Shown here one piece after another: positions 11,981 through 24,700 of a stretch of DNA of 64,000 nt. Source of the DNA: Aulostomus chinensis (lineage: Eukaryota > Chordata > Actinopteri > Syngnathiformes > Aulostomidae). The stretch's first letter is position 1. Every line of letters starts with the position of its first letter. The notes under the pieces were generated by a model. The model was given only the letters and a program-made list of their open reading frames with translations, did no database searches and was not told the origin of the DNA. The DNA lies in the NCBI GenBank assembly GCA_037954235.1, contig JBBMOA010000002.1:19936509-20000508 (forward strand), read 5' to 3'. The position numbers and the translations under genes are program-made.

Positions 11981-14900
11981 CTGAGGCAGAGAAATTCAAA
12001 ATTTTAAAAAGTAATGCAATAAAACCGCCACGCATCCATATTTGAGCTGCTAAGCACTTACTGAGCGCATCGAGAGACTTCTACGCTGGTTTGTCCCATT
12101 GCGTTGATCAAAGTGAAGTTTGCAGTACAATTTTCCTGCAAAATTACAGAATTTCGTGCACACGTCAGCCAAGTAAATAGTAAGATTATGACCAATTAAT
12201 AATGAGCATTAAAATGATAATCCACCCAGAAAGTGTGTTTTGCCTTTCAAGTGCACAAAGACTTCTCCCTTCTGCATTACATCTTTGTGACTACAGAATG
12301 TAGAAAGAGCCACACAAACATTTAGATGCAGCTAATCGTGACCCACGGTTACCATCTACAAACAGCAAAACTGTCCAAAAATGTCTGCATCATTTGATAT
12401 GATCCATGTCATCCAGAAGCCAAAAAGACTGTGATCCAAGCAAAACCCAAACTGATGCAAACCCTTCTAGTGTGCGCTCACAATCGCACTGAACAGGAGG
12501 GGTTAATGTTTCTCTTTCTTTTTTTGTTTAGGTCAAATAAAAGTGTTTAGCATACAGGAAGAAGTGCTACACCAGATGATGTGTTTGAAAGTTAGTAAAT
12601 GGACATTATTGGACAGTTATTACATCATCAGCCATCAGTCGCCATTTCCTTTCAGCTAAATACACGTGGCGGGCTCTTTCTGCGTTCTGGACTCAAAGAG
12701 AAGTGAGGCAGCAGTAAAAAAAAACGTCTTCATGAGCTAAAGACAGCTATTCATTGACCTGAGAGATGAAACATACTGTTTGAGTGAAGTATTACTTTGA
12801 TTTTCAATGCCACATACCCTGTTCAGAGTCAAAGATGTGCGCTCCCTGGCGCAGCGCATTGTTGCATGTGTTGCAGCGAAAACACTCCCTGTGGAAATAG
12901 AGCCCGTCAGCACAAATCCTCTCCACCATATAGACACGCCTCTCACACGAGTGACACCTGTCCCCTGACTGAGGCAGTGCCTGTCGCACTGAGCCGCCCT
13001 GGGAAACAGAGAACAAACAGCGTGAACCGGTGGGCCAGCGTCAAACATCTTAAAAGAAGAAGCTCTAATTTCTCCAGTTGATGATTCTTTGCTGACACTT
13101 AAACCCTGGTTAGTTCACAGGTAAGGACCACCCTGAAGCTCAAACATTCAAACGAAGACATTTCTTCACTTGAATGATTCATTAAACTAATTAAAAAATT
13201 CAGACACCTTTCTGAGGGGAGGGAAATATTTAACAAAGTAACTGAACATCTTCTGTGGAACAAAAATATGTCATATACTTTTATATTTTTTTAAGGAAGA
13301 GGTCTTTAAATATTACTATTTATAGCAGGATTCTATATAAGAATATTTAAAGTCATACAAACAGCCATAGGACACGTGAATTTCAACCTGCTCAAAAATG
13401 TTAAAAAATGATTCCAAAAAAATACTTGCATCATGCTGGAAAATGTGAACATATCAAGAAAAGTGATGTCATAACACTTTATCAAAATTTAAATTAAACA
13501 GTTGGCAGTACTGTCACATAAGTTGTTGCTCATTTTCATTCGGTGTTCAGTGTCACATGGAGGTGTGAGCATGCTCAGTAAAAACAGTGATGGAAGATGC
13601 CCGCAGGAAGAGGAACAGCGAGAGCATTATTTTTCAGTCCACCACTTCCTGAATGTGCAATTATGGATGTTTTGGAGGAGAGTTGAGGTGCTGATATGGG
13701 TGAGATGTGGGAGACCTTGCCTGTGGTCATTGGCAGAGATGCTGCATAGTCTTATTTTAGAGCTTTCCTTCCAAAAGTTTGCCGAAAACGCAGTAACGGA
13801 AAGAAAGTAAGAGAATTATATGGATGGGATAATCATTAGTTACGGTTTAGTGAGAAAGCACGTTTCAAATCTAAATAGCTAATCGATTGCTCTTCAGAAA
13901 TCAGTTCCGTTCCAAAAATTGAAAACAAGGAGCAGAATTATGTACCATAACAGCTTCTTTTACATTAAACTAGTGAATGTCCCATTTCACATGCGGTGAG
14001 TTGGAGCAGACAGTTTGGAAGGGTGGAGCAGAGGAACTGACAAAGTGCCACCACAAAAACATACTGCTCCTCTCTGAGGGCTGCTGCTAATCAAAAGCAC
14101 AAGGGCAGAAACAGAAGTAAAGGCAAGGCTAACATGCAAAGCAGGGTGCTCTCGTGTTGATCTGCCAGTGGGTATTAGAACGATACTTCACCAAAAAGTG
14201 TAATTTTACCTTCAAAGTACTGATAAACAGAGGAACGCTCGCAAAGCGCCAGATGTGTCCAGCAGACATATTCAGTCGAACCAACCCATCCACAACCAGA
14301 GGGTTTAGTTATTTGCTTTTAGCACAGATCAAAGTGTTTGTTTATTACAGAGCATACACAAACTGAGGTTTCTGAGTAGTTTTGAAGTTGTTAGCCATCA
14401 GTCATCATTGGCTTCAAGCTACATACAAGTGGCTGGCTCTTTCTTTCCTGCATTCTGGAGTCATTAAGAATTGAAGAAGAAGAGGGAAAAAAAAACTTGT
14501 CTGTGAGCTCCAGACACCTATTTTTTTAGCGCTTGAAAGGACAAAATACACATTTTGGGTGAAGTATCGTGTTTAGAGGTTACGTGTAAGAATTTTTTAA
14601 AAAGTCCCCTACCTAAACTAGACCTTAAAACTTGTCTCTTTGTGACTATTATTCAATGTATACATAAAACGCATAAATAAATCAAATGTTTGAATGTGTT
14701 CTTCAGCTGCATATAAAAGGAAATGACATATGTAACTTGAATATATCCACACAAAAAAAATTCCCAACAGGGTAGATGAGTGATTATTGCAGGTGTGTAG
14801 AAATGTTCTTTGCCTCGACCATAAATATGTGACGCTATTTATTCCTAATACAATGGCACCTGGAAGAGTCAAGGACAAGCTACACAACACAGCATTTACA

Positions 14901-15743
14901 TAAAGCTTTAACACTCCAGGTGCGTCACTTTAAGACCTCACGAAACATTTACAGTAACTAAATGAAATCAAGATATGAAAACATGCAGTTCGATTCACAT
15001 GCCGTCCACATGAACATATCTGATGAAATAACACTGCACATGGAGCTCAGAGGTATGGATGGGACCAAAGATCTAGGTGCTAAATATAGGTGCAGATAAT
15101 AAGCTGAGGTCCCAGGACATCTTAATACATCTTTCTATCAGAGCTCCAATGTTTGGCTTCATTTACTAGCTTTCATACTTGTTTTCAGCAGCATAGCACC
15201 TCTAACAAATTTGAATTATCCTGAAACATCAACATACTCTTCACAATTAAAGCCTGTAATACACATCATGAATAAAATGTGATGCAAAATTTCTACAGGA
15301 ACCTTTTTAAGTTTCCTATATCATATTTACTATGATACCAGCTCAACTACTTTAAGTCAACATAGTGGTGATTAAAGAAGTAGAATAATGTCTGCTTTGA
15401 GTTTGGAACCATGTGTCTCCTTGTGACTACAGAATGCCCCACAGGAGTCTAAGCTTTGGTTTAAAGTGACTTTCCTCATTTAGAGTAGTTCCAGTAAGTT
15501 TCATGCAACACTTGTGTTTACACGTGCAAATGGAGACTGTGGAGAGTGAAAACACAAGGGCGGGGTGAAAGGGTCACAGATCAAGCAGGAGATATTCACC
15601 TTGATATCAGCAGAGCCCTCTGCTGAGAACAACCCGCTGAGGTGAACTGCTTTTTCCTTTATACTCTTTGAGTGAAACTCTCTAGTCTGTTGCGTCTGAG
15701 CTTTTCTCTACAGGATGAAACAGGAACAGAAGATGGCATCAGT

Positions 15744-15786
<43 letters not shown>

Positions 15787-18700
15787 GATCATGTCAGATC
15801 TCGAATTAAACTTTACTACACCCGACTCAGTGAAATGATGAAAGCCTTTTCTGTTCTGCTTCCTCAATAAGAAGCAGAACTTAACAGCTAAGTGTGTATT
15901 GTTGAGAGTAGAACAATAACATAGCTGTGTGGAAAGAAAGATGCCTTGTTATTACAGTAATTTTACACCCCACTTGATGTGGTTGGCTCATACAGTCCTG
16001 GAGCAGGAAAGTGAGGGAGTTGTACAGAGCTGGCTGAGAACGCTAAATACGGACAAAAACATCCACCTTAAAGTGGGCCCTCACCCACAAAGTGTATTTG
16101 TATTTCTCAGAAATACCCAGACATGTATAATTAGCTTGAGGCTAATTGCAACTAATAGCAAAGAGCATCAAAACTGCCCCAAAATGTCAGTTTACTAACT
16201 CTGAAGCTCATCGTCTGGTAATATCCACATCTTCTAAATCGACACGTCTTAAGTTATCCGCAAACACTTGGATTTGAGTTCAAAACAAACTACTTATAAC
16301 TATTCCAGTTAGTCACTCATTCATGGTAGAACCCAATTGGAAGAGGTAGTTTGTCTTTGCTTGAATACTTCAAAGGCAAAATACACTATTTAGGTGGAGT
16401 ATTGCTTTAAAGGATTAATATTTCAGATAAATTGAAAAGAAGTTAAAGAATTGTCCTATACTTGCAATATATTTGTCTTGTTGTCGAACGCTGGCGGAGA
16501 AGATGAACTCCACTCTCACATCTGTGTATCAACTATGGTGGTTTGAGGTAATCAGTCACATAAAGACTGGAGGAAAAATAACACCCAGGAACACCAAGCA
16601 GTGGTTCATCCATCTGCCCTGCACATCTGTGCAGTGTTTCCCTCTGGTTGCCTGGCAACCTCATGATGATGAAACAGAGACGTTAGCCATATCGTAGCTG
16701 TAAATCTCATCCTCAATTTTTACATTTCTGTTTGTGTACAGGTTAAACAGAGATACATGGACAGCGCCAGGCAGCCTGTTCAGTTGGTTAACTGTCATCT
16801 GGCTCGAGCTGCAGACAGTGTCCATCTTACTGTCAGGTAGAGGCAAATATTTCCCATGATGTCAAACTATTCTTTTTATCACATTTACAAACACTGTCAC
16901 ATTAGATCATATGCCAGTTGGTAATTCTGAGATTAAGTCAAACTGACACATCTAGCAGAGCTGCAAAGATTCATCTGCACACAAATATCCACTTTTTCTG
17001 CAAGGAAAAGTGTTTATCATGTCGCCGTGTGTACAGACTGTTGACTTTCATTTTTGGACCTCAACTTTTCATGATCTTGGCCAGTTTTAGTTACATTTGT
17101 ACTGGGTTTCTAATAAAGAGTTTTTGTCTGGTAGTCACCACCTGCTTTATTTTGAAATCCTGTGCCTCATTCATATTTTACTTCCTGCCCGTTTACTGTC
17201 ATCAGATCTATCTTTCTCCCATTCAATCAGCTCCCTGGCCTAATTTTCTCCCTTTCTGTGATTAGTTCAGTTGTATTATAGTTCCTTCTGCTTTGTCATT
17301 TTTGCAACACTTTTTTTCACCGTTTTTAACTTTCTTTGTTGAAGTTTACTCTCGTGTGTATGTTTGGTTTTATTAAGTTGTCAAGAGGAAACACTCCGGT
17401 CAACCTGTAATGTCTGCATCGGTGTCTTTATCCTGTCCTTTGCACAATACAACACGTAATAGAGGAAATCCCTCAAATCAAAACACCTCACCATTTCTCT
17501 CTCTCTTTTTTTGTAGCACAGCTCTGGGCTTAGACAGGCCAGCAAATTAAATTAAAAATAGCTTATTTTCAGACGTAAGCCAACAGCTTGGCCCGGGTCG
17601 ACCAGTTCCACTCAGTCCACTAAGACCGGCCAGTAATCTGCCTCAACTTGTGCCCGGTTTGTCAGTCTGTTCTTGCCATTTTCTTCAGGCTGGATAATTA
17701 GGGGCTGACTCCACCGTCTGACTACACATTACACAAGCCTGCATGTATAATCAGGGCCAAATATATCATTACCATTCACTCCAGCACCATTTTGGGGAAC
17801 TTCAGAACATGCAACAATCACAGGGGAAAGGAAAGAAAAGAAAGCAGGAGATGGAAGTTCACCTCAGAGATGTGCTCATCCACTTCCCTGAGGCGCTGCA
17901 GAATTCTGGTCATGACCAGGACTGCTGGGTGGCGGGATGAGGGAGAGGAGGCAGCAGAATCTGCTCTCTCTGCTGAAGGCTGGGTCTTTGTCTGCTCGCG
18001 GGTTTGATCCACATGTCTGAGCTTCTCTACAGAGATCGAGTGGGTCTGAGGCTGGAGCTGAGGTTTGGACTGAGGCTTTGGTGGCACTAAGTTTTCTGCT
18101 GCGATTCTGATACTGACTTCAAACTGAAAGTGATAATAAACAGTGGTGAAGCTTGAGTTGATTTTCCACCAACTTAGAGGCTGAAGGTCATTTCTACAAC
18201 CATACCGGTGGTTTTACATAATTATATCTTTGCCAACCATTTTTCAAAGCAGACCAAAAGATTTTGGATTGATTTCCTTTCACAACCCACACTTGCATTG
18301 ATAATCCGTAACAGCTAGGGTTTTGCTAGCTTCATTTTGCCAGAGTTATGTAATCATCTCATGCTAATGCAGTGGTGAGAAAGAGCTGGTGCTGAAACTT
18401 TAGTTGGTGGGTTCAAGAACCTGATAGGCAGTCTGGCATCTGAGACTGGAAACTTTTAATGGAGGAAACAGTGAATTTGACTTGACACTTTTTATTGCCA
18501 ACATTTTTATTTTTTGTATGCGATCATCTCAAATTAAGCCTGGAACCATTTTAACAGCATTGGCATGTAAAAAAAGGTGCCATACACATTAAGTTTGAAC
18601 AATTTATTGAGAAGGTATACTGGAAAGTTGGCACAAAAACTTGACAGTTTGCAAAAAGGAAAAATTAAATTGTAATCTAACTACAATATAATATTTAGCA

Positions 18701-21700
18701 CCACATAGATATAATTAGCTTCATCACTGATCATTTTTTTGGCTTGATCTAATTTTCTTGCAAATTTTTACCTACTAAATCCAGAAAATTGACCACAAAT
18801 ATATTAGTGTTCCTGTAGGTAAAATCATCTCTAAAGGGGGTATGCAGCTTACTGAGAGTCAAGTTTGGGTTCCAAAGTCTGGTCAAGAACGATGGTAGAT
18901 TCTAATTTCCAGGCAGATATAATTTTAATGACAAAGTGGGAAAACATGTCCTCTGTGCTGGTTTGGTTAAGACCTGCGAGCCTGGTAACAAAGTAGAAAT
19001 CAAGCCCAATCATATTTATGACATCATTTATAGACTCATTCATAATTACTGGAAAACTGAAGTTTGGGTTCAGTTACTCCAGCGCTAAAACCACCAGTAT
19101 GGTCCTTTGAATGCATCAAATAAAAAAAATAAAAAAAACTTACACCACTAATATCACTCTGGTTTAAAGATGTGCGGTTGTTTTATATGTCATGTGTGAG
19201 TGGCACGTGAACATGTAATTAGTTTAAGTGATCTCATGTACCATATAAGCTTGTGTAGGGACAGCAGGATTCCTCATACAAATAACAATATTTGACAGAA
19301 ATGGGTTAGGCTACTGTTTGTCTGCACGAGTCTACCTGCAACTCAGGAGGCGGTTTAGGAGGGACGGGAGGTGGGATTTTAACACGCCGATTCTCAGCCG
19401 GGTCAAGCGTATGAAGCGGGGCCGGCCCCTCACAGACTGACAGATACTTGGAGAAACATTTGGAAGAGAGTTAATAGGAAATGAAGCTGAAAAGGTTAAA
19501 TGCTGGAAATAACAAAGAAGACAAGACTTAGCGAAAGTAAAGTTATAGCTTTTTTATGATCCACCAAATGATGAGAGACAGAAATTTTTAAATACTTGCA
19601 GTCAGGAAAAGTTGAAAATATATTTGCAGATAGATAAATGACAGATAAAGTATAAAGGAGCACATTGACACTTACCACTAAAAAAGAAAACAAAAAGCTT
19701 TTTGTTTGTACCTGTTTCCTCAGGATGTGGTTTGGTGTCCCTTCAAACTTGGCAAGTAACTGAGTAGCCATGGAGCGCACTTTATTCTCCTTGGGTTCCG
19801 GTTCTTCCCGCGCTGACGAGCCGTTGCTGGCCAAATTGGTGGCCTTGACAAGAAGGAGACGGACAGGAAACAGATAAATTTGCAGGTATAGCAGTTAACC
19901 TGATACTTCACCACAAAAGAGTATTTTCTCGTTCAAGTACTCAAAAATAGGTGTCTTGAGGTCACGAAGATGGTTTTCCCTCCTGTATTACAACTCTATG
20001 AGTCCAGAATGTAGAAAGAGACAGCTATGCATATCTAGTTTGAGGCTAACAGTGACTCACAGAAAAACTGTCAGAAGTCAAGTAACTCTCCAGCTGTATG
20101 TTCAGTAATCCACAAACACACTGATTAGAGCGAAAACCTGTTAGGTGCTCGGTCATGGTAGCACCGAGTGTGACCAGCTGGGGCATTCATTTGATCCACT
20201 AGCTCACACTCATCTGAACTTGTCCACGATAGCATTGGATGGAAAGAGTTATAGTTTGTTTTCCAGCACCAATCGAAATATTTGAGATTCTTTTTAAACA
20301 GACGTTTTTGTGAAGTGTAGCCATCATTCCACATTAGCATCAAGCTATTTACACGTGGCTGGTTCTTTTTTGCGGTTCTGTTAGCTCAAAACACCTATTT
20401 GTGAGTACTTGGAAGACAAAATTCCATTATAAGATGATGTATCACTTTAACATTTATCAACATACCTCCTCCAAGTAACTGCAAAATTTTCTCCTCCTTT
20501 TATAAATAGGATCTGTGCCATCTGGCTTCTTCTCATCCTGAAAGTATGGCAAAAGAAAACAAGTCAAAAGAAGTGAGTTTCACAAATATGAATCCACTTT
20601 GAGCACTGAATAAAGCCCATAAATCTGTCAAATGCAGTCCAAAAGATTTAAACATACAGAGTGAAGTTACCTTTGGTACTCGTTTTCTGGGCAGAGCAAG
20701 ATTAAGAGCATTATTATTACTTCTGACTTCCTTAGATGGATAATCTTCATTGTTTTCATCCACTCCTCTGGAGCCTGCAGAATAACATGTGACTGAATTA
20801 GAGCCATTTTCCACATCACATAGCTGAGAGAGAAAAATAAGATCAATGCCCCCATAAAAGTTATGAAATACTGTGACTACAAGCTAAAGTACCGCTGAGA
20901 CAGAGAAAGGCGTATAGCTGGGTGCAGTTAAATAATGTGAGTCCAAAGTCTGCAAATATAAGCAGCTGAGATTCTTGACAACATTCCTCTCATCCCACTA
21001 TCCTTGACTAATAAGAATGCACCACACAGCTTGTCACACGAAACCAAATGAAATTCAATAGTGTTTGGAATGCTTTGTACATATTTTAGTTGTACGATAC
21101 AATGAAGAAGAGAGGGTCTTGATACAACAAAAATAACAAAAAAGCTTTATTGACAAAACCTAAAAAAAAAAACTGAGTACAACCAAGAACATTTCCACAT
21201 CTGAATCTTTTTTGAACATGCTTAAAATAGGTTATTTTTGTGAGAATTTCAGGTAGGTAAAGTAGGCAGAAGTCAGTTGCGTCAAGTACCTGTAGCAGGT
21301 AAAGGTGTGCCACGGAAGAGCTCGTAGAATTTGGATAGGTAGGTGATCATCTTGGTCTTCTCCAGCTCCTGACCGTCACTCAGCTCCTTCACTGACGTGA
21401 ACGGCCGGATCCCAAATTCCTGCTCGCTGATGTCAAACGCCAGCTGGAGGTTGGCAGCTTGGTTCTCCTCATTTAATGAATCAAAATCTCTGATGGGGAA
21501 AGATGGAAGAGGCGCCAGTGAGCAGCATGTCAGGCAGGAAATGACGATGAAGCACCACGAGAACATAGCTGCATATAACAGTTTTGTTTTATATGGTTTT
21601 ATCTTGAGATGAGTTGCCCCCGGGATGTTCTAGTGTGTGTGTGCGTGCGTGTGCGTGTGTGCATGTGTGCGTGTGTGTACCTGCACTGCTCCAATGGTTA

Positions 21701-24700
21701 TCATTATGAATAACAAGACAGGAATGGGACTTGAACATGTACATACCACATGAACTTGTAACACGATGTTCACGCTGATATGAAAGCAGTTAACGTCAGC
21801 GCAGAGGAATGACTTTACACAGAAGCTAGTCTCAATCATTTTCAAGTCTGTAGAAGAACTTTCTTTTTTCTCATATTGCAGGAATAAAAGGCTGCAAATT
21901 ATTTGTAATGGGAGAAAAAAAAAGAAACAGCTGTGACGTCTCTATCGACGCTGACGATGTGCAGATGCCCTCAGAAATCATGTAAAGTAGCACAGTAACC
22001 TAGCAGCAACACACACATTCTTTGGTATTTTGTCAGCAGGCCTCTTTTTCTTATTTTTCTTTCTTTCCTGCAAACCCTTCGCAGCGGTCTGCTCCGCTGA
22101 CAGGCGTTCAGATGGAGAAGAGACGAAAGGAAAATGCCAGCGGTTCCTGGAAACTTGCACGACCGCATTAAATTGTAGTGGCACCGTGCGAGGTATGAGG
22201 GTAATAATTAAAGCATGAGAGGATATAATTAGTTCTGTAAATGTACTAATCTAAAGCCGATGACTAATTCAGTGCTAGCCCTGGAGAGTGGAAACACAGG
22301 TACTTATTCTGGAGGATTTTTGTGGAAACCAAAGTGCCATGAGTTGTTTTTCTCCATGACTCCTGAGGTTATTTTTAGGGAAAAATCCTTCCTTTTGATT
22401 ACTTTTATGTTAGTGAACTAATAAACTCACTGTCAAAATCAAATCTGTGCTACATCATCAATAATAGATGGTAACCAATCCTCAACATCAATACTGTGCA
22501 GGTGCAGATCTAATGACTCAAACTCTCATTCAAACTGAAATTAATATTACATGAATGTCGGGATTGTTACTTTTTTGAGGTTGTTTTGTGTTTGTGTTTG
22601 CACAACTTTCACATCACAATAATATCATCATCACTGAAAACAAAAGCACCAAATTTTGCAATATATTTCAACTGTATCACCAACCTGGGCTTACAAATAT
22701 CTCAGAAAATGCTTTACAAACTGTGCTGGAAAAATCTAGTATGGAAGGCTAATACAACCAAAAACTGTGTATTCTGATGTCTTTATACACTGAATAGCTA
22801 TTAATGGGATTGTTTCTATTCATCATTTTTTTCTGGGCTGTGTATCGACTTAACTCTAAATTGACTGTAGGTGTGGCTGTGAGTGTGAATGGTTGTCTGT
22901 CTCTATGTGTTGGCCCTGTGATGGACTGGTGACCTGTCCAGGGTGAACCCTGTCTCACACCTGAAGGCTGCTGGGGTAGGCTCCAGCCCCCCCATGACCC
23001 TTAACAGGATAAGCAGAAGAAAATGGATGGATGAACGTATCGACTTAAATACTCACCATCAGTTGTTGAAAATGGTGTATAAGGAATAAATATATACTTC
23101 TTTTCTGACATTTGTTGAATTTGTTACATTGGTTTCCAACTATTCTTGCTTGTATTTTACTTTTACTACAAAAGAAAATTCCTTCCATACAAGATGAGTC
23201 CACTGATTGTAACTGACTGACGTAAAGCTGCAGGTTGGTATGTCTGCTGTCTGATGTGTGCTACCTACATCAACTGGGGTTTAAATCTGTGGATGAGGGC
23301 GCACAGGGCAATACCACTTTGCCAAGAGGACGTCAGGTCTGTGACAGTAACATTCCTGTAGCCTTCAGTCTGTTTCTGACACCAGGTGAGCAGCCTCGCT
23401 GGTCTGATCTCAGATTCTGCAGGAGAGACATGGTAGGTCAGATTTCATAATATAGCAAAGCACATCTACTGGTGAGTAATTCTTGGAATGCAGGCTGAGG
23501 GTTGAACAGGATATGATGTCACACAAGCTTGGACCAAGGCTCTGTTCTGTCTTTACACGAACTTCTGCAATGTTACTTCCTTGATTCTGAACTCAGTGAG
23601 TGTTTGTTCCCTCACAACCTGGCAGCTCCTGTTCCATAGACTCCTCCTAATGAAACCACATGTAATAAAAAAACCTCTGTTTTACACTTCGTCCCTGCAT
23701 TGACGTTAATTCTGGCTCCTTGACAGGTACATCAGATAAGAGGAGCGTATGTGGCGAAAACCCTCTGTTATCAGTCAGATCATAACTCTAAATATTCCAG
23801 AGATGAGTCAGCAGTTCATAAAAACAAGAGGCAAGCTTCCCGGTCCCATTTACCTCGTCTGTAGAGATTGACAGGTCGGCGTATTGTGGCGGCACGCTCA
23901 AGAGAGCATGAATTCAGCTCCCCGCTGATGTACAGGTGACGCACCTGAAACAGGAAAACAAAACGCCAGACAAGTCAATTAATCTGTCAGCACTGACACA
24001 TCACATCTGTTTAAACTGTGGTGTTGTTGTTGTTGTTGTTGTTGTTGTTGTCACCTGATGTGGCCTGACACAGGAGGAGTTGAGGTTAGGGTATCTTGTT
24101 CCGGGGTCTATGGTGTACAGGTCAAAGTTCTTTGCAATATTTTCAGGTGTTGTCTGTGGTAGTAACCTATAAATACTTTCCCTAAAAACACAGAAAATGA
24201 GACGGATAATTTCAATAGTTGTAAAATAACACCTTTACTGCATGCAAAGTATGAGGACAGATGTGGATTAAACACCTGGAGACATTGACTGAAGTAGGAA
24301 TACACAGGTAAAAGATGTTGTGTGCAGTGTATTTTCTGTACCTCTCTGCCAACACGTCCAGAACGGTCCAACCCTGCGCCCACCTTTTTACCATCCAGGC
24401 CGTGTCAAAGGCAGCCAGGAAGCCTCTGGCACAACCTGTCCCCATGGGCCAAAACGGCTAAACACAGAGCAAATGAAACACTTGGAGATCTACCAGTGCA
24501 AAGAGTGTGACAGGCTTAATATTGTCAGTCCTTTCCAACATAGTTTTCTTACATTTCTTAGAATGTTAGTATATAATTTTGTTCTTTCCGACCCTGTTCT
24601 GCAAACTGGTAGAAGCTTGCCTTTTCACTCACGTTGCTCCAGAAGCTCTCACATCACTGACCGCCATTTAAAAAACAGTTGTAATAACAACTGTCCATCT

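Larger units (their letters stand above)
21290..23416 (-). other. mical2: mical2 exons 11-12: calponin-homology domain
   Basis: Exon 11 (23416-23269) encodes LLTWCQKQTEGYRNVTVTDL then SSWQSGIALCALIHRFKPQL. Exon 12 (21489-21290) encodes DFDSLNEENQAANLQLAFDI then EFGIRPFTSVKELSDGQ and MITYLSKFYELFRGTPLPAT. This is a complete type-2 CH domain, about 110 residues. It supports actin targeting of the oxidase. Confidence 0.92.

Noticed and set aside
13500..17800. Search for additional mical2 coding exons in the long intron before the LIM exon
   Set aside because: No conserved MICAL string was seen and exons 17 and 18 already join in phase; an alternative exon is still possible.
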